Shown here one piece after another: positions 16,928-25,461 of a stretch of 64,000 nt of DNA (positions are counted from its first letter, which is position 1; each line of letters begins with the position of its first letter). The translations under genes and the position numbers were made by a program. Below the pieces are notes generated by a model, which worked only from the letters and a program-made list of their open reading frames with translations, did not search any database and was not told the origin of the DNA. This DNA is from Streptomyces sp. HUAS ZL42 (lineage in GTDB: Bacteria > Actinomycetota > Actinomycetes > Streptomycetales > Streptomycetaceae), in NCBI RefSeq assembly GCF_040782645.1, contig NZ_CP160403.1, positions 1,860,001 through 1,924,000 of the forward strand, written 5' to 3'.

Positions 16928-17931
16928 CCGAGCCCCGCCCGACACCGACGATCGACGTCCACGCCCACCTCCTGATCCCGGAGGTCGAGGAGGCCGTCGC
17001 CGGTCACCCCGGCCTCGCCGAGGCCCGCACCCTCGACGCCCGCCGCAACGGTCCGGCGGCCCTGGCCGTGAACGGTCCCATGGTCGCCGGGCGCGTACCG
17101 CTGCTGACGGACGTCGCCCTGCGCCTGACGGCCATGGACGCGGCCGGCGTGGATGTGCAGCTGGTGAGTCCCTCGCCGTCGCACTACCACTACTGGGCCG
17201 GTCCCCAACTCGCCGAGAAGATCTGCCGGTTGGCCAACGAGAGCACCGCCGCCCACTGTGCGAAGGCTCCCGACCGGCTGTACGGCCTCGGCCTGGTCCC
17301 GCTCCAGCACCCCGAGCTCGCCGTGGCACTGCTCGACCACGCGCTGGACCAGGGGCTGAAGGGCGTGGAGATCTCCTCGCACGCACCCGGCCGCGAGCTG
17401 TCGGATCCCACGTACGAACCCCTCTGGTCCCGGGCCGAGGAGACGGGCGCCCTCCTCTTCCTGCACCCGTTCGGCTGCACGCTCGACGAGCGCCTGGACC
17501 AGTGGTACCTGTCCAACACCGTCGGCCAGCCCACCGAGAACGCGGTCGCCCTCTCCCACCTGATCTTCTCCGGCGTCCTGGACCGCCATCCGGGCCTGAA
17601 GCTCATCGCGGCGCACGGCGGAGGCTACCTGCCCACCCACCTCGGCAGGTCCGACCACGCCTGGCGGGTCCGCCCCGACGCCCGGACCTGCTCACGGAAG
17701 CCGAGCAGCTATCTGCGGCAGCTGTACTTCGACTCTCTCGTCCACGACCCCCACATACTGCGGGAGCTGCTGCGAGCCGCAGGCCCGCAGCGGGTCCTGC
17801 TGGGCTCCGACTTCCCCTTCGACATGGGCACGGACGACCCGCTGGGCGCGCTGAGCGCGGCGGACCTGCCCGACCACGACTTCCACTCCGTCCGCGGCGG
17901 AAACGCAGCCGCCCTGCTCAACCTCGTCTGA
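16924..17931 (+). CDS. Amidohydrolase-family decarboxylase (ACMSD-like)
   Basis: A 335-residue amidohydrolase 2 protein related to 2-amino-3-carboxymuconate-6-semialdehyde decarboxylase and gamma-resorcylate-type decarboxylases. The metal ligands are complete: His13 and His15 (DVHAHL), His181 (FLHPFG), His231 (AAHGGG) and Asp296 (GSDFPF). It should perform a non-oxidative decarboxylation. The GTG start overlaps the monooxygenase stop (GTGA) and gives a protein starting just before the HxH motif, as expected. In the operon it may decarboxylate an aromatic acid or a semialdehyde formed by ring cleavage. Confidence 0.87.
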   Translation: MTEPRPTPTIDVHAHLLIPEVEEAVAGHPGLAEARTLDARRNGPAALAVNGPMVAGRVPLLTDVALRLTAMDAAGVDVQLVSPSPSHYHYWAGPQLAEKICRLANESTAAHCAKAPDRLYGLGLVPLQHPELAVALLDHALDQGLKGVEISSHAPGRELSDPTYEPLWSRAEETGALLFLHPFGCTLDERLDQWYLSNTVGQPTENAVALSHLIFSGVLDRHPGLKLIAAHGGGYLPTHLGRSDHAWRVRPDARTCSRKPSSYLRQLYFDSLVHDPHILRELLRAAGPQRVLLGSDFPFDMGTDDPLGALSAADLPDHDFHSVRGGNAAALLNLV

Positions 17932-17942
17932 GGAGGAACCCC

Positions 17943-18881
17943 ATGGGCAACCGCCTGCTCACCCACCTCCGGCACGTCGACCTCGCCGTGCCGGACTACG
18001 ACAAGCAGCTCGACTTCTACGCCGGCGTGTGGGGCCTGACCAAGGTCGCCGAGGACTCCGGCATCTCCTTCCTGGCCGCCGAGGGCTCCCCCGAGCAGTA
18101 CGTCGTACGGCTGCGCAAGGCCGACGAGAAGCGCCTCGACCTGGTCTCCTACGGCGCGGCCTCAGCGGCCGACGTGGACACCCTCGCCGAGCAACTCCTC
18201 GCCGGCGGGGTGCAGTTGATCTCGCAGCCGGGCAAGGCCGACACGCCCGGCGGCGGCTACGGCTTCCGCTTCTTCGACGTCGACGGCCGTACCGTCGAGG
18301 TCTCCGCCGACGTGGCGGTCAGGCAGCACCGCAAGATCGAGGAGAAGGAGTCGATCCCGGTCAAGCTGTCGCACGTCGTCCTGAACTCGCCGGACCTCGA
18401 CAGGACCCGCGAGTGGTACGAGCGCCACCTGGGCTTCCGCCTCTCCGACACACTGAGCTCGCCGCACATGGGCGAGGTCATGCACTTCATGCGGATCAGC
18501 AACCAGCACCACTCCATGGCCATCGCGCGCGGCCCGCACACCTCGCTGCACCACGTCTCCTTCGAGATGCGCGGCCTGGACGAGTACATGCGCGGTTCCG
18601 GCCGCGTGATGCGGGCCGGGTTCCGCAAGATCTGGGGGCCGGGCCGGCACATGGCCGGCGACAACACCTTCACCTACTTCCTGGACCCGCACGGCAACAC
18701 CGTCGAGTACACGACGGAGCTCGAGGTGCTCGACGAGGACACCTGGCACCCCCACGTCTACGACTTCTCCCAGCCCGAGGTCACCGACCAGTGGGGCACC
18801 GCCAACCCCATGAACGAACTCGTGGCGAAGGAGTCCTTCAACGACCCCGACCGCGGCTGCTTCGTGGCCCCGCCGGTCTGA
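17943..18881 (+). CDS. VOC family extradiol ring-cleavage dioxygenase
   Basis: A 312-residue two-domain vicinal-oxygen-chelate protein of the catechol 2,3-dioxygenase type. The second domain keeps the Fe ligands: His144 (KLSHVVL), a His at 203/204 (SLHHVSFE) and Glu255 (GNTVEYTT), plus the likely catalytic His190 (NQHHSMA) and Tyr245. It should therefore be an active meta-cleavage enzyme for a catechol-like substrate. GAGGAGG lies 6 bases before the ATG. The gene follows the decarboxylase by 11 bases. The C-terminal ~50 residues carry family-typical substrate pocket residues. The exact diol is not inferable. Confidence 0.9.
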   Translation: MGNRLLTHLRHVDLAVPDYDKQLDFYAGVWGLTKVAEDSGISFLAAEGSPEQYVVRLRKADEKRLDLVSYGAASAADVDTLAEQLLAGGVQLISQPGKADTPGGGYGFRFFDVDGRTVEVSADVAVRQHRKIEEKESIPVKLSHVVLNSPDLDRTREWYERHLGFRLSDTLSSPHMGEVMHFMRISNQHHSMAIARGPHTSLHHVSFEMRGLDEYMRGSGRVMRAGFRKIWGPGRHMAGDNTFTYFLDPHGNTVEYTTELEVLDEDTWHPHVYDFSQPEVTDQWGTANPMNELVAKESFNDPDRGCFVAPPV

Positions 18882-18891
18882 TCGAGCAACA

Positions 18892-18909
18892 CCCCCGGAC
18901 ACCCGGGGG
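18892..18909. other. Short intra-operon hairpin
   Basis: CCCCCGG and CCGGGGG with an ACAC loop, 10 bases after the dioxygenase stop and before the second FAH gene. It is too short to be called a terminator with confidence. Confidence 0.35.
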
Positions 18910-18999
18910 CGCGACCACTCCCTGTCACTGCCCTGACCGCCGGCCGCGCCCCCGGGACCACGCGCTCGTGCCCGCCCTTCCGCCGACAGGACCCCACCC

Positions 19000-19971
19000 A
19001 TGCGTTTCGCCACGTACGAGTACCAAAACCGCCGCCAGGTGGCCGTCGTCGAACAGGACGGCACACTCCGCCCCCTGCCGGGCGTCGGCTCACTGACCGG
19101 CCTGCTCGCCGAGGGAGGCGGCCTGCCCGAACTGCTCGACGCCGGCTCCGCGATGCTCGGCGTCCCGGCCGGTCCCCATGTCTCCGAGGTGCGGCTCCTG
19201 CCACCGCTCCAGCCGCCCACCGTACGGGACTTCGTCACCTTCGAGGAACACGTCGAGGGCGTACGGCGGTCCGTGGACGGGGCCGCCGGTGTACCCGAAC
19301 GCTGGTACGCCGCCCCGACGTTCTACTTCACCAACCCCTACGCGATGTACGGCCCGCACGAGGACATCCCCGTGCCGCCCGGATCGAGCGTGCTCGACTT
19401 CGAGCTGGAGGTCGCCGCGGTGATCGGCCGGGAGGGCCGCGACCTCACCCCCGAGCAGGCCCGCGACCACATCGTCGGCTACACCGTCCTCAACGACTGG
19501 TCCGCGCGCGACCTGCAGTCCGCCGAGATGCGGGTGGGCCTCGGACCGTGCAAGGGCAAGGACACCGCCACCACCCTCGGCCCCTACCTGGTCACCGCCG
19601 ACGAACTGGAGAGGTACCGCGACCACGAGGGCTTCCTGCGCCTCGCGCTGACCGCCGAGATCAACGGCGAGGTCGTCGGCAAGGACCTGCTGTCCAACAT
19701 GAGCTGGACCTTCGAGGAGATGGCCGCCTACGCCTCCCGCGGGACCTGGGTGCGTCCAGGCGACGTGCTCGGTTCCGGGACCTGCGGCAACGGCGGCTGT
19801 CTCGCCGAGCTGTGGGGCGTACGAGGCAGCCAGGACCCACCGCCGCTCAGGCCCGGCGACACGGTCACCCTCACCGTCGAGGGCATCGGCACCGTCTCCA
19901 ACACCGTGGTGACCGGTCCCGAACCCGTGCCCGTCGCTGCCGCCCGGCGCCGCTCCCGGGAGAGGCCATGA
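19000..19971 (+). CDS. Second fumarylacetoacetate hydrolase family protein
   Basis: A 323-residue FAH-family enzyme distinct from the first one in this operon. The metal-binding acids are seen in SVLDFELEVAAVIG and in VLNDWSARDLQ; LRPGDTVTLTVEGIGTVSN closes the domain. The pattern is close to bacterial fumarylacetoacetases and HpcE-type hydrolases. It lies 118 bases after the dioxygenase, the largest gap but one in the operon, and overlaps the SDR gene by ATGA. The start MRFATYEYQNR has a CGACAGGACC upstream, a weak Shine-Dalgarno. It most likely hydrolyses a ring-fission product. Confidence 0.88.
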   Translation: MRFATYEYQNRRQVAVVEQDGTLRPLPGVGSLTGLLAEGGGLPELLDAGSAMLGVPAGPHVSEVRLLPPLQPPTVRDFVTFEEHVEGVRRSVDGAAGVPERWYAAPTFYFTNPYAMYGPHEDIPVPPGSSVLDFELEVAAVIGREGRDLTPEQARDHIVGYTVLNDWSARDLQSAEMRVGLGPCKGKDTATTLGPYLVTADELERYRDHEGFLRLALTAEINGEVVGKDLLSNMSWTFEEMAAYASRGTWVRPGDVLGSGTCGNGGCLAELWGVRGSQDPPPLRPGDTVTLTVEGIGTVSNTVVTGPEPVPVAAARRRSRERP

Positions 19972-20720
19972 CCGGCGATCTGCAGCCCAGGCGTCTCCTC
20001 GGCAAGGTCGTCGTGGTGACGGGCGCGGCCGGCGGACAGGGCGCCGCGGAGGCCGAGGCACTGACCCGCGAGGGCGCCCGTGTGATCGCCACCGACGTGA
20101 CCGAGGCAGCCGGCTGCCGCCGCCTCGACGTCACCAGCGAGAAGGACTGGGCGGAGCTCGCCGCCGACGTCCGCGAGGCGTACGGACAGGTGCACGGCCT
20201 GGTCAACAACGCGGGCATCACCTGGCGCGCCCGCATCGGCGACGTACGCCCCGAGGACATGGCCCGCGTCCACGCGGTCAATGTCACCGGTCCACTGCTG
20301 GGCATCCAGCACCTGGTGCCGTTGATGCGCGCGGGGGCGTCGATCGTCAACGTCGGTTCGTCGGCGGCGCTCACCGCCCACTACCCCGTCGCGTACACGG
20401 CCAGCAAGTGGGCGCTGCGCGGCCTGTCGAGGACCGCTGCCATGGAACTGGGGCCCCGCGGCATCCGCGTGAACATGATCCACCCCGGCTTCATCGAGAC
20501 CGAGATGACCGCCTCCGCCCTTCCCGCGTTCCGCGAGGCGAACCTCCGCGAGACACCGCTCGGCCGCACCGGCACCGTCGACGACATCACCCCTCTCATG
20601 GTGTTCCTGCTGTCCGACGACGCGTCCTTCATCACCGGAGCGGAGATCCCGGTCGACGGCGGCCTCACCGCGCACGGCGGCGCCAAGTCGATCTCGGACG
20701 CCCTGCGCGCAGACGCCTGA
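19968..20720 (+). CDS. SDR family oxidoreductase (FabG-like)
   Basis: A 250-residue classical SDR. Motifs: TGAAGGQG (residues 18-25), NNAG (80-83), Ser131, Tyr143 and Lys147 in YTASK, and the C-terminal ITGAEIPVDGGLTAHGG typical of FabG-like tetramers. It is coupled to the preceding FAH gene (ATGA). It may oxidise a dihydrodiol or alcohol intermediate, or reduce a ketone, in the aromatic route. Direction cannot be decided from sequence. The 37-base gap to the CoA-transferase genes keeps it in the operon. Confidence 0.9.
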   Translation: MTGDLQPRRLLGKVVVVTGAAGGQGAAEAEALTREGARVIATDVTEAAGCRRLDVTSEKDWAELAADVREAYGQVHGLVNNAGITWRARIGDVRPEDMARVHAVNVTGPLLGIQHLVPLMRAGASIVNVGSSAALTAHYPVAYTASKWALRGLSRTAAMELGPRGIRVNMIHPGFIETEMTASALPAFREANLRETPLGRTGTVDDITPLMVFLLSDDASFITGAEIPVDGGLTAHGGAKSISDALRADA

Positions 20721-20757
20721 ACCAGCAACAACGCACGACGAAAGGCACTCCCCCCAT

Positions 20758-21513
20758 ATGGACAAGGTCCGCGCGAGCGCCGCGGAGGCGGTCGCCGACA
20801 TCCCCGACGGCGCTTCGCTGGCGGTCGGGGGCTTCGGCCTCAGCGGCATTCCCGACGTACTCATCCAGGCCCTCCACGCCCAGGGAGCGAGCGGCCTGGA
20901 GGTCGTGTCGAACAACTGCGGTGTGGACGGGCGCGGCCTCGGGATCCTGCTGGCCGACGGCCGGATCGCCCGCGTGACCGGCAGCTACGTGGGCGAGAAC
21001 AAGGAGTTCGCCCGCCAGTACCTCTCGGGCGAACTGGAGGTGGAGCTGGTGCCGCAGGGCACGCTGGCGGAGCGGCTGCGGGCCGGCGGCGCAGGCATCC
21101 CCGCCTTCTACACCCCGGCCGGCGTGGGCACACAGGTGGCGCGGGGCGGACTGCCCTGGCGGTACGCGCCCGACGGCACGGTCGCCGTCGCCTCCCCACC
21201 CAAGGAGACCCGCGACTTCGCCGACCGCGCATACGTCCTGGAGCACGGCATCACCACCGACTTCGCCCTCGTACGGGCCTGGCGCGGCGACCGCCACGGA
21301 AACCTGGTCTTCCGCAGGTCCGCCGCCAACTTCAACCCACTGGCGGCGATGGCCGGCCGGGTCACCGTCGCCGAGGTAGAAGAGCTGGTGGAGCCGGGCG
21401 AGTTGAGGCCGGAGGACGTGCATCTGCCAGGCATCTTCGTCCAGCGGATGGTGGAACTGACCGGCGCTCAGGCCGCCGACAAGCAGATAGAGAAGAGGAC
21501 CGTACGCGTATGA
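20758..21513 (+). CDS. 3-oxoacid CoA-transferase subunit A
   Basis: A 251-residue alpha subunit of a family I CoA-transferase. Signature [13 protein letters not shown] and the later [61 protein letters not shown] match succinyl-CoA:3-oxoacid transferases (PcaI/ScoA group). It forms a complex with the next gene product. The pair would activate an acetoacetate- or oxoadipate-like end product with succinyl-CoA. It overlaps subunit B by 4 bases. Closest physiological donor and acceptor cannot be separated by inspection. Confidence 0.92.
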   Translation: MDKVRASAAEAVADIPDGASLAVGGFGLSGIPDVLIQALHAQGASGLEVVSNNCGVDGRGLGILLADGRIARVTGSYVGENKEFARQYLSGELEVELVPQGTLAERLRAGGAGIPAFYTPAGVGTQVARGGLPWRYAPDGTVAVASPPKETRDFADRAYVLEHGITTDFALVRAWRGDRHGNLVFRRSAANFNPLAAMAGRVTVAEVEELVEPGELRPEDVHLPGIFVQRMVELTGAQAADKQIEKRTVRV

Positions 21514-22169
21514 GCACCACCGCCCGTACGCCACCGGGCTGGACCCGCGACCGGATGGCCGCCCGCGCCGCCGCCGAACTCGCCGACGGCTCCTACGTCA
21601 ATCTCGGCATCGGCCTGCCCACCCTCGTCCCCGGCCACCTCCCGCCCGGCGTACACGTCGTCCTGCACTCGGAGAACGGCATCCTGGGCACCGGCCCCTA
21701 CCCCACCGAGGACCAGGTCGACCCCGACCTGATCAACGCGGGCAAGGAGACCGTCACCGTGCTGCCGGGGGCCTCCTTCTTCGACTCCGCCCTGTCGTTC
21801 GGCATGATCCGGGGCGGCCACATCGACACCGCCGTGCTGGGTGCCATGCAGGTGTCCGCCGCCGGCGACCTCGCCAACTGGATGATCCCCGGCAAGATGG
21901 TCAAGGGCATGGGCGGCGCCATGGACCTCGTCCACGGCGCCCGCCGGGTCCTCGTCCTGATGGAACACACCGCCAAGGACGGCAGCCCGAAGATCGTCGA
22001 GGAGTGCACCCTCCCGCTCACCGGCGAACGGTGCGTCCACCGCGTCATCACCGACCTCGGCGTCCTCGACGTCACCCCGGAGGGTCTCACTCTCGTGGAG
22101 TGCGCGCCGGGTGTGACGGCGGAGTACATCGCCGACCGCACCGACGCGCCGCTGATCCGGAGACCATGA
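21510..22169 (+). CDS. 3-oxoacid CoA-transferase subunit B
   Basis: A 219-residue beta subunit. The catalytic glutamate is Glu55 in LHSENGILG, which forms the enzyme-CoA thioester in this family. [47 protein letters not shown] and the C-terminal [15 protein letters not shown] are standard. It is the last gene of the LysR-linked operon; a long perfect hairpin follows 10 bases after the stop. With subunit A it completes the conversion of ring-cleavage products to CoA esters. Confidence 0.92.
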   Translation: MSTTARTPPGWTRDRMAARAAAELADGSYVNLGIGLPTLVPGHLPPGVHVVLHSENGILGTGPYPTEDQVDPDLINAGKETVTVLPGASFFDSALSFGMIRGGHIDTAVLGAMQVSAAGDLANWMIPGKMVKGMGGAMDLVHGARRVLVLMEHTAKDGSPKIVEECTLPLTGERCVHRVITDLGVLDVTPEGLTLVECAPGVTAEYIADRTDAPLIRRP

Positions 22170-22179
22170 GCCGTCAGAC

Positions 22180-22221
22180 ACGTCGGGCGGGGAGGGACGC
22201 TGGTCCCTCCCCGCCCGACGT
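22180..22221. terminator. Strong bidirectional hairpin terminator
   Basis: A 19-bp perfect stem (22180-22198 against 22203-22221; CGTCGGGCGGGGAGGGAC on the left) with a GCTG loop. It lies between the convergent CoA-transferase B and DUF6069 genes. Confidence 0.9.
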
Positions 22222-22228
22222 CTGCCTG

Positions 22229-22645
22229 CTACCGGGAAAGGGGCATCACCTTGCGGTAGGTGAACACCGCGACCACGGCGACCACCACGTGCATCAGGAG
22301 CAGCGCCCCGACGCCGAGCGCGCCGCCCTCGCCGAAGAGCGGGAAGTCCGGGACGAAGGACACCACGACGAGAGCCGGCGCCAGCCACCGCACCAGCGCC
22401 TCCGGGTCCTTCGACACCTTGCGCACGACGGCCCAGCCGACGGCACCCGCCACCACCCCGACCGCCGTCAGGAAGATGTACGAGGACGGCTTCAGCGGCA
22501 TGAAGTCGTCGGGCGCACCCACGGCGAGGGCGAGCAGGGCGAGCAGCGCGTCCGCCACGGAGGCGACGACGATCGCGGCGAGCACACCTCCCGCGACGAC
22601 GAGCGGACCACGGCGGGCGGCGACGGCATCAGAGGCAACAGACAT
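22229..22645 (-). CDS. DUF6069-like small membrane protein
   Basis: A 138-residue protein with four predicted transmembrane helices (about 15-40, 55-78, 88-105, 112-132), a layout shared with DUF6069 family proteins. No catalytic motif is visible. GGAG lies 7 bases before the ATG. A TTTGA-N4-TCAAA palindrome precedes it and may be an operator, with TTTGACA at its upstream edge on the coding strand. Family assignment is by topology and pattern, so moderate. Function unknown. Confidence 0.75.
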   Translation of the reverse strand: MSVASDAVAARRGPLVVAGGVLAAIVVASVADALLALLALAVGAPDDFMPLKPSSYIFLTAVGVVAGAVGWAVVRKVSKDPEALVRWLAPALVVVSFVPDFPLFGEGGALGVGALLLMHVVVAVVAVFTYRKVMPLSR

Positions 22646-22666
22646 GGCAGGCTCCGCGAGAGGATG

Positions 22667-22680
22667 TTTGAACTGTCAAA
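22667..22680. promoter_or_regulatory. Palindrome in the DUF6069 promoter
   Basis: TTTGAACTGTCAAA, arms TTTGA and TCAAA with a 4-base spacer, about 22 bases upstream of the ATG. On the minus strand it reads TTTGACAG and could combine a -35-like element with an operator. Confidence 0.4.
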
Positions 22681-22769
22681 CGAAGTCTGCCGGAACCAGC
22701 TTGAAACTTCAAGAAGTCACCTCGAGATCCGCTTCTACCTTGGCTACGGCTTGGCCGGACAGCCTCGAC

Positions 22770-22946
22770 TCACTGGAAGACCGGCACGACTTCCTTGATG
22801 AACAACTCCAGGGACTTGCGCTTCTCCTCGTGCGACATGCCGTTGTCGATCCAGAAGCCGTACTCGTCGACGCCCGGTTCCTCACAGGAGCGCAGCCGCT
22901 CAATGACGTCGGCCGGGGTGCCGATCACCGCGGTCTTGTGCAGCGA
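22770..22946 (-). pseudogene. C-terminal remnant of a LLM-class flavin-dependent oxidoreductase
   Basis: The reading frame ending at 22770 gives VIGTPADVIERLRSCEEPGVDEYGFWIDNGMSHEEKRKSLELFIKEVVPVFQ in pieces typical of the C-terminus of luciferase-like monooxygenases (substrate-selection helix plus EEK-KSLELF-KEVVPVF). About 58 residues remain out of the usual ~330. Upstream of 22946 the similarity stops abruptly and the next recognisable coding trace is on the other strand. No start codon or Shine-Dalgarno supports independent translation. It is a truncated relic. Confidence 0.65.
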
Positions 22947-22997
22947 TACCGACGCCGTCCCAGGGCGCTCGACACCGTGGCCTTGGTGCCCTCCCAG

Positions 22998-23138
22998 ACC
23001 AGCGGGTACCACCAGCTCGTCAACGTCCGCAACGGCTGGTGTGCCGATGTCAGGGACGCCTCCACCGCGGACGGCGCCCCGGTCAAGTGGCCCGCCACCG
23101 GCGGGTCCAACCAGGACTGGCAGATCCTCGCGCTGTAA
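22998..23138 (+). pseudogene. C-terminal remnant of a ricin-type beta-trefoil (CBM13) protein
   Basis: About 45 codons read GYHQLVNVRNGWCADVRDAS and then PVKWPATGGSNQDWQILAL before a stop. The QxW-like end (NQDWQI) and the NxxxG-C-DV pattern are those of one ricin-B repeat. It has no start of its own and faces the flavin oxidoreductase remnant at a distance of about 50 bases. The intact fucosidase nearby ends in a similar domain, so this may be a displaced copy of such a gene. Confidence 0.55.
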
Positions 23139-23335
23139 CGGCGCCAGGCGGGGGCGGGAGGGGAAGCCTGCGTCAGTTCTTCGCTCCCTGCCCGCTGTCG
23201 CGCCGCGAAGTACCTGGTTTGGGCCCGGAACTTGATGGCTCCGGCCTCGCGCCGGGTGGCGTGGGCCGACGTGAGAAGAACCAGGGTTCGCCTCAGCTGT
23301 GCTCTTGAGCCGCTTGTGCGGCCGGCACCCGTGCC

Positions 23336-23371
23336 GCTGCGGGCGCCTACCGGCTCGTAGGCGCCCGCAGC
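23336..23371 (-). terminator. Hairpin terminator after the fucosidase gene
   Basis: A 15-bp perfect stem (GCTGCGGGCGCCTAC on the left arm) with a 6-base loop, 36 bases beyond the fucosidase stop codon on the minus strand. Confidence 0.8.
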
Positions 23372-23406
23372 CGAAGACTTCAGGCATGCCACCGGGGTGG
23401 CGCCGG

Positions 23407-25461
23407 TCAGCCGACCGGGCTGACCGTCCACAGCAGGTTGGTGCTCTGCACCCACGTCCACTGCTTGGCCGCAGCCCCTACGGGGACCATTCCGCCGCCG
23501 TCGAGGGCCAGTCCCGTGCTGCGGTTGGCGATCGAGTACTGGCCTTGGCCGCGGTGGGTGATCTGCCACTGCTGGGTGTTACTGCCCTCCCAGGCCTTCT
23601 GTCGGACCGGGTCACCGTTGCTGGTGGATCCCCAGCCGTCGGCGACCAGGCCGTTGGTGCGGTTGACGAGCCGGTAGTAGCCGTTGCCCAGTTCGATCGC
23701 CTGCCACTGGAGGTTGTTGTGGTCGATCGGCTCCCACAGCTTCAGGTTCGAGCCGCTGGTGAAATTGCCGCCGCTGTCCAGCACCAGGTGGTTCGTGACG
23801 TTGGTCAGGCGGTAGTACTTGTCGGGCCTGAACGTCACCTTCAGCGATCTGATCACGTCATTGTTGCCGGTCGCCACAAGGTCGGGGGTGTTCGAGGTGA
23901 ACGTCCAGGCGGTGCCGGTGAAGTTGTCGCCGGAGTAGCCCGTCACCTGGTAGCCGTCGGGTACCAGGATGGAGGAGGCCATGGCGGGACCCACGCCGGC
24001 GGCGGTCAGCTGGGAGGAGGTGTAGCTGCCCAAGGGCAGGACGGCGCGGGCGCCTTCATAGTTGACGTGCTCGCACACCGTCGCGGAAACCCTTACGGGC
24101 ATGCCCTGGACCTCGACGCACACCACGGAGACGTTGGCGTTCGGCGCGGTGGCCGGCACGGTGACGTTGATCTGGTCGGTGACGGTGTACGAGAGCGAGA
24201 CCGAGGGGTTGTTCAGCAGATAGACGCGGCTGATCGTGTTGTCGATCGCCGGGATCCGCAGCTGGCCGTTCGTGGGCCAGGTGAAGACATGGGCGAAGAG
24301 CTTGCCGTTCTTCTTGGTGACCTTCCCCCAGGAGGGTTCGGTGGCGAACGGGCTGCCGCTGGTGCCGTGAATGCTGTCGCTGTGCGTCGACATCCATGAA
24401 GCCAGGCCGGTGAGAACGGTCTGGGACCCGGCGGTGACCGAGCCATCGCCCTTCGGGCCGATGTTCAACAGGAGGTTGCCGTCCCGGGAGACCACCGTGA
24501 CGAGCTCTTGGACGATGTCCTTGACGGATCGGTAGGAGTTCTCACTCCCCGCGTTGTAACCCCAGGCGCCGTTCATGGTGGCGCACCGCTCCCACGGCCG
24601 GCTCATCGGCGCGGAGGGGATCCCGAACTCCGCGACCGCGTAGTCGCCGAGACCGTGGTCCCGCTTGACCCGTTCGTTGACGATGAGGCCGGGCTTGCGG
24701 GCGATCAGCCAGTTGTAGAGGTCGACGCCGTCCGATTCCAGCCACCAGTCCTCCAGGGTGGGGCTGGAAGGCTCGCCGAACCAGTCGCCGTCGAACCACA
24801 GCAGTGCCGGGTCGTAGCGGTCCAGCAGTTCCTGAAGCTGCGCCTTCATGTCGGCGATGTAGGCGGTGCGGGCGGCCTGCGAGGACATCGTGGTGAGACC
24901 GCTTTGGTGACGGTCGGTCTGGGAAGGGTGGTTCCAGTCGAGTATCGAGTAGTACAGGCAGAACTTGACCCCGCGGCTCTCGCACTCCCTCTTGAGGTCC
25001 ATGAGCGGGTCGGTCTGGATGCCGTTGTAGTCGTGCAGGTTGTACTGCTTGGTGCCGGTGGTGTCGGTGAAGCCGGGGACGTTGGAGTCCCACATCGCGT
25101 AGCCCTCGTGGTGCTTGGATGTGATCACGAGGTACTTCATGCCGGCGTTCTTGGCCAGTTCGGCGATGGTGGCGGCGTTGAACTGGGTCGGGTTGAAGTT
25201 CTTGGTGACCTGGGTCTGGTAGTTCGCCTTGCTCCACTGCTGGCTGTCGAACGCCCACTCGCCCTGGCCGAGCTGCGAGTAGGACCCGAAGTGAATGAAC
25301 ATCCCGAACCTGGCCTGGTACCACCAGTCCATCTTCGAGGGGACGGCGTACGCCTCGGCGGTGGAGGGCCACAGGACCTGCGGCAACCCGAAGGCCGCCA
25401 CTCCCCCGGCAAGGGCGGCGGCCTTCATCAGAGAACGTCTGCTGAGGCGAGCTGAGGACAT
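23407..25461 (-). CDS. Alpha-L-fucosidase (GH29) with ricin-type carbohydrate-binding domain, Tat-exported
   Basis: A 684-residue secreted glycosidase. The N-terminus LSRRSLMKAAALAGGVAAFG is a twin-arginine signal. The GH29 catalytic domain covers about 40-400, with RFGMFIHFGSYS, TSKHHEGYAMW and LLWFDGDWFG; Asp224 is the likely nucleophile. A beta-sandwich follows to about 455. A crystallin-like segment (CEHVNYEGARAVLPLGSY...) spans about 460-545, and a ricin-B/CBM13 trefoil (YYRLTNVTNHLVLDSGG...QWQI) about 550-684. It probably removes terminal fucose from plant or animal glycans outside the cell. It is monocistronic and the only intact gene between 22.7 and 27.7 kb. Confidence 0.92.
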   Translation of the reverse strand: MSSARLSRRSLMKAAALAGGVAAFGLPQVLWPSTAEAYAVPSKMDWWYQARFGMFIHFGSYSQLGQGEWAFDSQQWSKANYQTQVTKNFNPTQFNAATIAELAKNAGMKYLVITSKHHEGYAMWDSNVPGFTDTTGTKQYNLHDYNGIQTDPLMDLKRECESRGVKFCLYYSILDWNHPSQTDRHQSGLTTMSSQAARTAYIADMKAQLQELLDRYDPALLWFDGDWFGEPSSPTLEDWWLESDGVDLYNWLIARKPGLIVNERVKRDHGLGDYAVAEFGIPSAPMSRPWERCATMNGAWGYNAGSENSYRSVKDIVQELVTVVSRDGNLLLNIGPKGDGSVTAGSQTVLTGLASWMSTHSDSIHGTSGSPFATEPSWGKVTKKNGKLFAHVFTWPTNGQLRIPAIDNTISRVYLLNNPSVSLSYTVTDQINVTVPATAPNANVSVVCVEVQGMPVRVSATVCEHVNYEGARAVLPLGSYTSSQLTAAGVGPAMASSILVPDGYQVTGYSGDNFTGTAWTFTSNTPDLVATGNNDVIRSLKVTFRPDKYYRLTNVTNHLVLDSGGNFTSGSNLKLWEPIDHNNLQWQAIELGNGYYRLVNRTNGLVADGWGSTSNGDPVRQKAWEGSNTQQWQITHRGQGQYSIANRSTGLALDGGGMVPVGAAAKQWTWVQSTNLLWTVSPVG

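Noticed and set aside
18892..18909. Operon end after the dioxygenase gene
   Set aside because: The hairpin is only 7 bp and the downstream FAH, SDR and CoA-transferase genes fit the same pathway, so the operon is treated as continuous.
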